Assembly (NCBI RefSeq): GCF_034930985.1
Contig: NZ_JAYGIM010000013.1
Location: 1 to 64,000 of the forward strand
Direction: 5' to 3'
DNA: 64,000 nucleotides
Source of the DNA: Arcicella lustrica
GTDB taxonomy: Bacteria > Bacteroidota > Bacteroidia > Cytophagales > Spirosomataceae
Shown: piece after piece, positions 51,855 through 58,011 of the stretch
How positions within the stretch are numbered: the first letter of the stretch is position 1
Layout of the letters: the number at the start of each line of letters is the position of its first letter
Notes under the pieces: model-generated
What the model saw: the letters and a program-made list of their open reading frames with translations, nothing else
What the model was told of the DNA's origin: nothing
The model's database searches: none
Made by a program: the position numbers and the translations under genes

Positions 51855-53241
51855 CAAACAGCATACCATCAAGAAATCGGTTACGATGTCAGGTGTTGGT
51901 TTACACACAGGTGTTGTAGCCAATATGACATTTTTGCCAGCTCCTACCAATCATGGATACAAATTTCAAAGAATAGATTTACCGAATCAGCCTATTGCTG
52001 ATGCTGATGTAGATCACGTTGTTGATGTTTCAAGAGGAACAACCATCGAACATAACAGAGCTAGAATCAATACGGTAGAACACGTATTAGCGGCAATGGT
52101 AGGCTGTCAGGTTGATAATGTTTTGATACAATTAGATGGACCAGAACCGCCAATTATGGATGGAAGTTCAATCAAATTTGTAGAAGCTATTTTGGATGCT
52201 GGTTTAGAAGAACAAGAGGCACATCGTAAATTCTTTGAAATTCCTTCTGAAATAAGATATAAAGATGCTGAAAGAGGTGTTGAATTAGCGGCTTTGCCAC
52301 TAAACGACTACCGCCTAACAGCTATGGTTGACTATAATTCTAAATTCTTAACAAGTCAACACGCTAATTTAACTGCCATTAGTCAGTTTAATGAAAGCTT
52401 TGCTAAATGCCGTACTTTCTGTTTTGTACACGAATTAGAAGCTTTATACAAAGCAGATTTAATCAAAGGTGGTGATTTATCAAATGCCATCGTCATTGCC
52501 GACCGTGATTATTCTGAAGAAGAACTTAACCATTTAGCAATGGTTTTAGGCAAACCAAAAGTAAGTGTTTCTAAAGAAAAAGGTATTCTTAATAATTTAG
52601 AATTGTATTACAATAATGAAATGGCTCGCCATAAATTATTGGATATGGTTGGTGATTTAGCTTTAGTGGGTCGCCCTATCAAAGCACAAATCTTAGCCGC
52701 TCGTCCGGGTCATGCTGCCAATGTTGAATTAGCCAAGAAAATCAAAAAGTTGATGTTGGAAACTGAGAAAAACAAAGTACCTCAGTACGATCCAAAGCAA
52801 CCACCAATCTTTACTTTCGAGAGAATCTATCAATTACTTCCTCATCGTTATCCATTCCAAATGGTTGATAAAATCATTTATTTGGACGATCAAAGTGTAG
52901 TTGGTATCAAGAATGTAACCATGAATGAAAATTATTTCATGGGTCATTTCCCTAACAATCCTGTAATGCCGGGCGTTATGCAAGTAGAAGCAATGGCACA
53001 AACAGGTGGTATTCTTGTACTTAGCTCTGTTCCAGACCCAGAAAACTACTGGCCATATTTGGTAGGTATCGAAAACTGTCGATTTAGAAAGAGTGTAGTA
53101 CCGGGTGATACTGTCATTTTCAAATGTGATTTATTGGCTCCTATCAGAAGAGGTATCGCCAAAATGCACGGTGTAGCTTATGTAGGCGGGCAAGTAGTTT
53201 GTGAAGCTGACATGACAGCAAGCTTAGTAAGAAAGAGTTAA
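51847..53241 (+). CDS. lpxC-fabZ: bifunctional LpxC deacetylase / FabZ dehydratase
   Basis: A fused enzyme of 464 residues, typical for Bacteroidota. Residues 1-305 are LpxC, the zinc deacetylase committing UDP-acyl-GlcNAc to lipid A: His79 in NTVEHVLAA and the His262-Asp266 pair in ARHKLLDMVGDLAL are the zinc site. Residues 320-464 are FabZ, the 3-hydroxyacyl-ACP dehydratase: LLPHRYPFQMVDKI, His367 in MGHFPNNPVMPGVMQVEAM and Glu381. The fusion puts control of lipid A and fatty acid flow in one protein. It is the second gene of lpxD-lpxC/fabZ-lpxA and overlaps lpxD by 8 bases. Confidence 0.97.
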   Translation: MNNKQHTIKKSVTMSGVGLHTGVVANMTFLPAPTNHGYKFQRIDLPNQPIADADVDHVVDVSRGTTIEHNRARINTVEHVLAAMVGCQVDNVLIQLDGPEPPIMDGSSIKFVEAILDAGLEEQEAHRKFFEIPSEIRYKDAERGVELAALPLNDYRLTAMVDYNSKFLTSQHANLTAISQFNESFAKCRTFCFVHELEALYKADLIKGGDLSNAIVIADRDYSEEELNHLAMVLGKPKVSVSKEKGILNNLELYYNNEMARHKLLDMVGDLALVGRPIKAQILAARPGHAANVELAKKIKKLMLETEKNKVPQYDPKQPPIFTFERIYQLLPHRYPFQMVDKIIYLDDQSVVGIKNVTMNENYFMGHFPNNPVMPGVMQVEAMAQTGGILVLSSVPDPENYWPYLVGIENCRFRKSVVPGDTVIFKCDLLAPIRRGIAKMHGVAYVGGQVVCEADMTASLVRKS

Positions 53242-53280
53242 TTATTACGAATAACTATTCGTTGTTATCAATAAAAAAAT

Positions 53281-54057
53281 ATGACACAACCCTTAGCGTA
53301 CATACATCCCGACGCCAAACTTGCTCAGAATGTGGTCGTAGAACCTTTTACGGTGATTCATCAAAATGTGGAAATTGGTGAAGGTAGCTGGATTGGCTCA
53401 AACGTAACGATTTTCCCTGGTGCAAGAATTGGTAAAAATTGTCGTATTTTTCCGGGTGCCGTAATATCTGCTATTCCACAAGATTTAAAATTTCAAGGCG
53501 AAGAAACCCTTGCCATCGTAGGTGATAACACTACAATTCGTGAATGTGTAACCCTCAACAGAGGTACTGTTGATAAGTATAAAACACAAATTGGTAAAAA
53601 TTGCTTAATCATGGCTTATTGCCATATTGCTCATGATTGTATCATCGGCGACAATGTAATTATTGCCAATAACGTACAAATGGCTGGACACGTAGAAGTG
53701 GGAGATTTCGCTCGTTTTGGCGGTACTGCTGCTGTTCATCAGTTTGTAAAAATCGGAAAACATGTAATGATTTCAGGTGGAGCTTTGGTTAGAAAAGACA
53801 TTCCTCCTTATACAAAATCTGCTCGTGAGCCACTTGGTTATGTAGGTATTAACTCGGTTGGCCTAAGAAGAAGTGGTTTTTCTGAAGAACAAATCTCGCA
53901 AATACAGGAAGCATACAGGTATATTTATTTGAAAAACTTAAATACTACTGATGCTTTAACCCAAATTGAAATCAATCTTCCTGCTTCTTCTGAACGTGAT
54001 GAAATTGTAAACTTCATCCGTAACTCTGAAAGAGGTATCATGAAAGGTCTTTCTTAA
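53281..54057 (+). CDS. lpxA: UDP-N-acetylglucosamine acyltransferase
   Basis: The first enzyme of lipid A synthesis, acylating UDP-GlcNAc at the 3-OH from acyl-ACP; 258 residues, normal length. The left-handed beta-helix is built of hexapeptide repeats (VEIGEGSWIGSNVTIFPGARIG), and the catalytic His118 lies in YCHIAHDCIIGDNVIIANN (H115 also conserved). The C-terminal helix region has YRYIYLKNLNTTDAL. It follows lpxC-fabZ by 39 bases and completes the Bacteroidota lpxD-lpxC/fabZ-lpxA order. Confidence 0.97.
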   Translation: MTQPLAYIHPDAKLAQNVVVEPFTVIHQNVEIGEGSWIGSNVTIFPGARIGKNCRIFPGAVISAIPQDLKFQGEETLAIVGDNTTIRECVTLNRGTVDKYKTQIGKNCLIMAYCHIAHDCIIGDNVIIANNVQMAGHVEVGDFARFGGTAAVHQFVKIGKHVMISGGALVRKDIPPYTKSAREPLGYVGINSVGLRRSGFSEEQISQIQEAYRYIYLKNLNTTDALTQIEINLPASSERDEIVNFIRNSERGIMKGLS

Positions 54058-54081
54058 TATTTTTAAAAGGGTTGATAGTAA

Positions 54082-54753
54082 ATGTTTAAAGCGTTTATTA
54101 TCAACCATTTTTATTTAATCAGCACAGATAAATTGCACATCATCACTCAAAATCTTGGTAAAAAATTCAGAAATGAATGGATTTTCAGAAACGTAAATCT
54201 GACCTTTCATGCTGGAAATTCCTATACTTTTACGGGTGCGAATGGTAGTGGAAAATCTACTTTACTTCAAGTACTTTCGGGCTTTATGCCCCATAGCGAA
54301 GGAACTGTTAGTTTTCAAGATGGCGATAAAACCCTTGAAGTCGATAGTTTCTATCAACACATTAGCATCACTGCTCCTTACTTAGAACTTATCGAAGACT
54401 TTACTTTAAGCGAGCTTCTAGCCTTTCATATCAAGTTTAAGCCATTAAGAGACGGACTTACTATCAGTCAATTCATTGATTTTATAGAATTACCGCAGGC
54501 TAAAAACAAAGAGATAAAGTATTTCTCATCTGGAATGAAGCAAAGAGTAAAATTAGGGCTTTCGTTCCTATCTGACTGCGAGATTCTGATGCTTGATGAA
54601 CCAACTTCTAATCTTGATAACAACGCTAGTAACTGGTACTTAAAGAATGTACAAGAATACTCCAAACAACGTTTGTTATTCATCTGCTCTAATCAACCTT
54701 CTGAATATGAATTCTGTAGTGACATTTACAATATTCATGATTTTAAGGGATAA
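54082..54753 (+). CDS. ABC transporter ATP-binding protein
   Basis: A 223-residue ABC ATPase. Walker A is TGANGSGKST (about 54-60), Q-loop in YQHISITAP, signature SSGMKQRVKLGLSFL and Walker B ILMLDEPTSNLD. It is the type that partners a separate membrane subunit, but no permease is adjacent. The N-terminus is uncertain: a TTG at 54133 (LHIITQNLGKKF) may be the true start since the family alignment begins there. It starts 24 bases after lpxA; an lpx-linked ABC ATPase is seen in other Bacteroidota, function unknown. It ends one base before the convergent Fic gene. Confidence 0.85.
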   Translation: MFKAFIINHFYLISTDKLHIITQNLGKKFRNEWIFRNVNLTFHAGNSYTFTGANGSGKSTLLQVLSGFMPHSEGTVSFQDGDKTLEVDSFYQHISITAPYLELIEDFTLSELLAFHIKFKPLRDGLTISQFIDFIELPQAKNKEIKYFSSGMKQRVKLGLSFLSDCEILMLDEPTSNLDNNASNWYLKNVQEYSKQRLLFICSNQPSEYEFCSDIYNIHDFKG

Positions 54754-54754
54754 T

Positions 54755-55648
54755 CTACTCGAATGCTATTTCAAAATACTGAAGAATAGTCTTGTAATTA
54801 TCCTGAGCGGTAAAACAATTATCCAACAGATATTCTTTTATATGATCCCATTCTTGCAAACCTCTGTAATAGAAATACTTTAGGTCTTCATCTATTATAA
54901 ACGGTACAATATTATTGGCAAGGCATTCTTTAAACATAATCAACCGACCAACACGTCCGTTGCCATCTTGAAAAGGATGAATAACTTCAAACTGATAATG
55001 AAAGTCGATAATATCTTTAAAAGTTTTCTTTTCGATGTTGTGATAAGAAGAAAGTAGTTCTTTCATTTTTGCAGCAACCTCTTTAGGTGGACAAGTTTCA
55101 TTACCACCAACTTCGTTTGGTAATTTTTTGTATTCGCCAACGTTAAACCAATCTTTTCTACTATCAGAAGTCCCTGATTTTAAAAGAAAATGTAACTCTT
55201 TAATGAAAGGTTCAGCTAGTTTGACTTTTGCCTTTTCAATGATTAAATCAATACAGCGAAAGTGGTTGGTGGTTTCTATGATGTCATCAACATTTATACT
55301 TTCTTGGGATGCACCAATAGTATTGGTTTCGAAAATATATCTGGTTTGGTCGTGTGTCAGCTTACTTCCTTCAATACGATTTGAATTATAGGTCAAGTCA
55401 ATCTGTGTACGATGGTAAATACCACCTTTGAGCTTCATGTCCTTTTGCTCTTTGAGGTGGTTGAGTAAGGGATTGTTACTAAACTTCTTCTTATTCCCTT
55501 TTTCGGGGATGGTAGCATCATTTGGAATATTCCAAGTTTTACCTGTCAAGAAAGCACCTTGAATTCTTCCTGTAGCACAGTAATTCCGGACAGTTCTTTC
55601 TGGAATACTCCATCTTTTTGCGAATTCACTTACTGAAATATAATTCAT
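54755..55648 (-). CDS. Fic-family protein with N-terminal DNA-binding domain
   Basis: A 297-residue Fic protein, which transfers AMP or a related group from a nucleotide to a hydroxyl residue of a target. The ATG at 55648 gives an N-terminal helix-turn-helix (ISVSEFAKRWSIPERTVRNYC) with a wing (GRIQGAFLTGKTWNIP), then the inhibitory helix motif SNRIEG (residues 89-94, S-xxx-E-G), and the active-site HPFQDGNGR (224-232) with VGR following. Both are intact, so it should be an autoinhibited class II Fic enzyme. The HTH and the palindromic operator in its own promoter suggest self-regulation. It converges with the ABC gene. Confidence 0.93.
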   Translation of the reverse strand: MNYISVSEFAKRWSIPERTVRNYCATGRIQGAFLTGKTWNIPNDATIPEKGNKKKFSNNPLLNHLKEQKDMKLKGGIYHRTQIDLTYNSNRIEGSKLTHDQTRYIFETNTIGASQESINVDDIIETTNHFRCIDLIIEKAKVKLAEPFIKELHFLLKSGTSDSRKDWFNVGEYKKLPNEVGGNETCPPKEVAAKMKELLSSYHNIEKKTFKDIIDFHYQFEVIHPFQDGNGRVGRLIMFKECLANNIVPFIIDEDLKYFYYRGLQEWDHIKEYLLDNCFTAQDNYKTILQYFEIAFE

Positions 55649-55665
55649 AATTTCTCTTATATATA

Positions 55666-55727
55666 CCGTTATCGGCAAATATACAACAAATAAACATCCT
55701 TCCTTGGACTAATCTTGCCGATAACGG
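55666..55727 (-). promoter_or_regulatory. fic promoter with paired palindromic operator
   Basis: Two 13-base arms in inverted order, CCGTTATCGGCAA (55666-55678) and TTGCCGATAACGG (55715-55727), are perfect complements separated by 36 bases. Each arm carries the near-palindrome GCCGNNNNCGGC or its shorter CCG-N4-CGG form. On the minus strand the left arm overlaps TATATTTG (55683-55676), a -7 box of TAnnTTTG type, placing it in the fic promoter. A DNA-binding protein, probably the Fic protein's own N-terminal domain, could bind both. Confidence 0.7.
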
Positions 55728-55770
55728 CAATAATATGCTATATTAAAACTTTCGTACAAAATGTCCTAAC

Positions 55771-55809
55771 AAAAAACAAAACCCCTAACATTTTAAATGC
55801 TAAGGGTTT
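55771..55809 (-). terminator. terminator of tRNA-Arg
   Basis: On the minus strand arms 55809-55795 and 55793-55779 pair over most of 15 positions (two as G-U; the loop consumes the innermost pairs), followed by GTTTTTT. It lies 15 bases past the tRNA 3' end. Confidence 0.7.
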
Positions 55810-55823
55810 GTTCTGATTATTTG

Positions 55824-55895
55824 TGGCCCCGGAAGGAATCGAACCTTCATCTTAGGTACCGGAAACCTACATTCTATCCATTGAACTACGGAGCC
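55824..55895 (-). tRNA. tRNA-Arg (anticodon CCG)
   Basis: On the minus strand GGCTCCG pairs with CGGGGCC at the 3' end as the acceptor stem (with one T-G pair); D-arm AGTTCAATGGATAGAAT, anticodon stem TAGGT/ACCTA with loop TTCCGGT (anticodon CCG) and T-arm GAAGG TTCGATT CCTTC are complete. 72 bases; discriminator A, CCA not encoded. It has a -7 box TAATTTTG overlapping the stop codon of the RluA-type gene upstream. Confidence 0.95.
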
Positions 55896-55918
55896 GAGAG
55901 CCTTGAATTGGATGGGCG

Positions 55919-55926
55919 CAAAATTA
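55919..55926 (-). promoter_or_regulatory. -7 box of tRNA-Arg
   Basis: TAATTTTG on the minus strand, 24 bases before the tRNA, identical to the box of tRNA-Met. The first three bases (TAA) are the stop codon of the upstream RluA-type gene. A TTG (55953-55951) is 24 bases upstream, longer than usual. Confidence 0.55.
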
Positions 55927-56643
55927 CGAAAACTTCTCTAACTGCTTTACCAAAACCTCAAAATCTTTAGGATATGGCGCTTCTACTGCGATAACCTCTT
56001 CATTCAATAATTTAAAGGTCAAAGAACGAGAGTGAAGTGCTACTCTTTTCATCAAAGGCAATTCGTCGGTATCTTTTTTCAGATTAAATTTTCTTTTTAA
56101 ATCAGACAAGTAAATAAACTCTCCGCCATACGTTGGGTCACAAACAATTGGTGCTTTCAAACACACCAAGTGAATTCTAATTTGGTGCATTCTGCCCGTT
56201 ATAGGCATACATTCTACCAAAGTGTGGTTACGATATACTTTGATAGTATTGAAGATTGTTTCAGCCTCTTTTCCCTTCTGGCGGTCAATCATTACTTGTG
56301 TTCCATCTCTTTTCTGAGCGATGGGCAAATAGACTGAAATCATTTCAAAATCATGTGCACCATTTACTACAGCATGATAGCGTTTTTCTACCTGACGGTG
56401 CTCGAATTGCATAGCCAAATGGCGATATGCTGCTGGATTTTTAGCAATTGCTAAAGCACCAGAAGTTTCTTTATCCAAACGGTGAGCCAACTGGGCATCA
56501 TCCGAATACTCTTTCGCTAAACGAAGAATACTCTGTGAATTATCAGCCTGACGTTCGTCTAATGAAGCAATGTATGGAGGTTTGTTGATAATAATATAAT
56601 CGTCGTTCTCAAATATAATTAAGTCCTTGAAATTCAGTCGCAT
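55924..56643 (-). CDS. RluA-family pseudouridine synthase
   Basis: A 239-residue enzyme that converts uridine to pseudouridine in rRNA or tRNA. The ATG at 56643 is preferred to a TTG at 56679. The catalytic motif AHRLDKETSGALAIAK has the conserved Asp; ENDDYIIINKPPYIAS (motif I), QVEKRYHAVVNG and GRMHQIRIHLVCLKAPIVCDPTYGG (in pieces) are the other family motifs. No N-terminal S4 domain is present. The specific site cannot be read from sequence. It follows the PPK2 gene by 53 bases on the same strand and its stop codon lies within the tRNA-Arg promoter. Confidence 0.93.
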   Translation of the reverse strand: MRLNFKDLIIFENDDYIIINKPPYIASLDERQADNSQSILRLAKEYSDDAQLAHRLDKETSGALAIAKNPAAYRHLAMQFEHRQVEKRYHAVVNGAHDFEMISVYLPIAQKRDGTQVMIDRQKGKEAETIFNTIKVYRNHTLVECMPITGRMHQIRIHLVCLKAPIVCDPTYGGEFIYLSDLKRKFNLKKDTDELPLMKRVALHSRSLTFKLLNEEVIAVEAPYPKDFEVLVKQLEKFS

Positions 56644-56696
56644 GATAATCTTTTTGTCTTTAAGCCTGCAATTTACCAAAATAGTTTCACATTAGC

Positions 56697-57581
56697 TTAT
56701 TCATTTTGTTGCTCGATTACCTTGATGAGTTGTAGCAAAGTAGCTTGGCGAGCCTCATCTGCTTCTGGATACTCCATCTCTAAAGCCTTGATATGGTGTA
56801 AAATAATAGTACTGACAATCAATCGCATATTCTTTTTATCGTCTGCTGGCACAACATACCAAGGAGCATGTTTGGCTGCGGTTTGATTCACCACCTCTTC
56901 GTAAGCCTCTTGGTAATCATTCCAAAACTCACGTTCTTTTACATCTCCCTCTTCAAATTTCCAGTTTTTAGTTGGGTCTTTTATGCGTTCAATCAAGCGT
57001 TCAGCCTGTACTTTTTTTGATAAATTCAGAAAGAATTTTAACACAACCGTACCATTTCTATTCAAGTACTTTTCATAATTACGAATATCTTCATAACGAT
57101 GCTCCCATACTTTATCTAAATCTTTAGTAAATTCTAAAGGAAGTTTTTCACTTTTTAATAAAATCTCAGGATGTACTTTTACCACCAATAGCTCTTCATA
57201 ATACGAACGATTATGAAAAACCATTTTTCCTCTCTCAGGCATTTTTACCATATTTCTCCACATAAAATCATGGTCTAATTCTTCCTGAGTTGGTCTTTTA
57301 AAGCTATGTACAGAAATGCCCGCAGGATTAATTCCCGAAAGTACCGCACGCACAGTTCCATCCTTCCCTGCCGCATCCGAAGCTTGAATAATCATCAACA
57401 TCGCATAACGGTTATCAGCATACATCAAACTTTGGCGTTTATCAATTACTTCTTTAATCTCCGCCATCATCAACTCATACTCCTCAGCTGATTCATAAAA
57501 ATCTTTAACTTTGGTATCCGAGTTTTTGATTTTAAACTTCTTTTCGCCGTTGTACTCAAAATCCTTGATGTCTATTTTCAT
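56697..57581 (-). CDS. polyphosphate kinase 2 family protein
   Basis: A 294-residue PPK2 that uses polyphosphate to phosphorylate AMP/ADP-type nucleotides. Walker A is IIQASDAAGKDGT (about 65-77); the family's RPTQEELDHDFMWR lies near 95-109, and the Walker B-like MVFHNRSYYEELLVVKVH region has His where many have Asp (FDRS). The lid and C-terminal region include KVWEHRYEDIRNYEKYL, VVLKFFLNLSKKVQAERL and APWYVVPADDKKNMRL. Together these resemble class III PPK2, which accepts AMP and ADP; the His-for-Asp change is notable. It is followed by the RluA-type gene after 53 bases. Confidence 0.92.
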   Translation of the reverse strand: MKIDIKDFEYNGEKKFKIKNSDTKVKDFYESAEEYELMMAEIKEVIDKRQSLMYADNRYAMLMIIQASDAAGKDGTVRAVLSGINPAGISVHSFKRPTQEELDHDFMWRNMVKMPERGKMVFHNRSYYEELLVVKVHPEILLKSEKLPLEFTKDLDKVWEHRYEDIRNYEKYLNRNGTVVLKFFLNLSKKVQAERLIERIKDPTKNWKFEEGDVKEREFWNDYQEAYEEVVNQTAAKHAPWYVVPADDKKNMRLIVSTIILHHIKALEMEYPEADEARQATLLQLIKVIEQQNE

Positions 57582-57621
57582 GATTGTTTTTTGGGGAGAG
57601 TTAATATCTTGCTTTCGCCTT

Positions 57622-57641
57622 GGGTTGTGTCTTCACAGTCC
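57622..57641. repeat. dispersed hairpin repeat, AAGA-loop family (copy 3, inverted)
   Basis: GGGTTGTG (57622-57629) and CACAGTCC (57634-57641) form an 8-base stem with two G-T pairs around loop TCTT (AAGA on the other strand). The minus-strand continuation is CAAGGCGAAAGC. It is the inverted partner of the hairpin at 57961-57984 and related to 29307-29326. Confidence 0.6.
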
Positions 57642-57669
57642 GCCACCACACAAACGACAGCAATGTTTT

Positions 57670-57954
57670 TCAAACAGGATAAACTATACAATAAATGTCT
57701 TCAATATCTTTAAAGTTTATTCTATTCTCACTTTTCAATTCATCTAAACATTCATAAAAGAGTTCTTCGTTTTTATAGAAATCATTGCTTACATATTGGA
57801 GAGATTCATATAAAATTCCAATTGTAACTTTTTTATAGTTTACTAATAGCCTGTCAATGATGGCATCTTTCATTTTATTTTTTATAAGTATAGCTCTATC
57901 GTTGAACATATTTATTAAAATTATTTTACAATTAATGTCAGTTTCACTATTCAT
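57670..57954 (-). CDS. hypothetical small protein, 94 residues
   Basis: Starting at the ATG at 57954, the protein is Asn/Ile/Lys-rich with helical character (RAILIKNKMKDAIIDRLLVNYKK, LYESLQYVSNDFYKNEELFYECLDELKSENR, in pieces) and ends IEDIYCIVYPV. No family is recognised. It resembles the helical small proteins encoded as single accessory genes. It is bracketed by two inverted hairpin repeats of the AAGA-loop family, and is more AT-rich than its neighbours, which suggests an acquired unit. The frame's longer start at 57984 lies within the right hairpin and is rejected. Confidence 0.5.
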   Translation of the reverse strand: MNSETDINCKIILINMFNDRAILIKNKMKDAIIDRLLVNYKKVTIGILYESLQYVSNDFYKNEELFYECLDELKSENRINFKDIEDIYCIVYPV

Positions 57955-57960
57955 AAAACT

Positions 57961-57984
57961 GTGGGCTGTGAAGACACAGCCCAC
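57961..57984. repeat. dispersed hairpin repeat, AAGA-loop family (copy 2)
   Basis: A perfect 10-base stem, GTGGGCTGTG (57961-57970) and CACAGCCCAC (57975-57984), with loop AAGA, followed by GGCAAAG. It is the strongest member of the family; the shared core is GTG-AAGA-CAC with a purine-rich GGC/CGG-type 3' flank. Confidence 0.7.
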
Positions 57985-58011
57985 GGCAAAGATTTAAACT
58001 CACCTCCTCAC

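Noticed and set aside
57955..57984. Longer start for the small gene at 57984
   Set aside because: The added codons lie within the hairpin repeat, so the ATG at 57954 is preferred.
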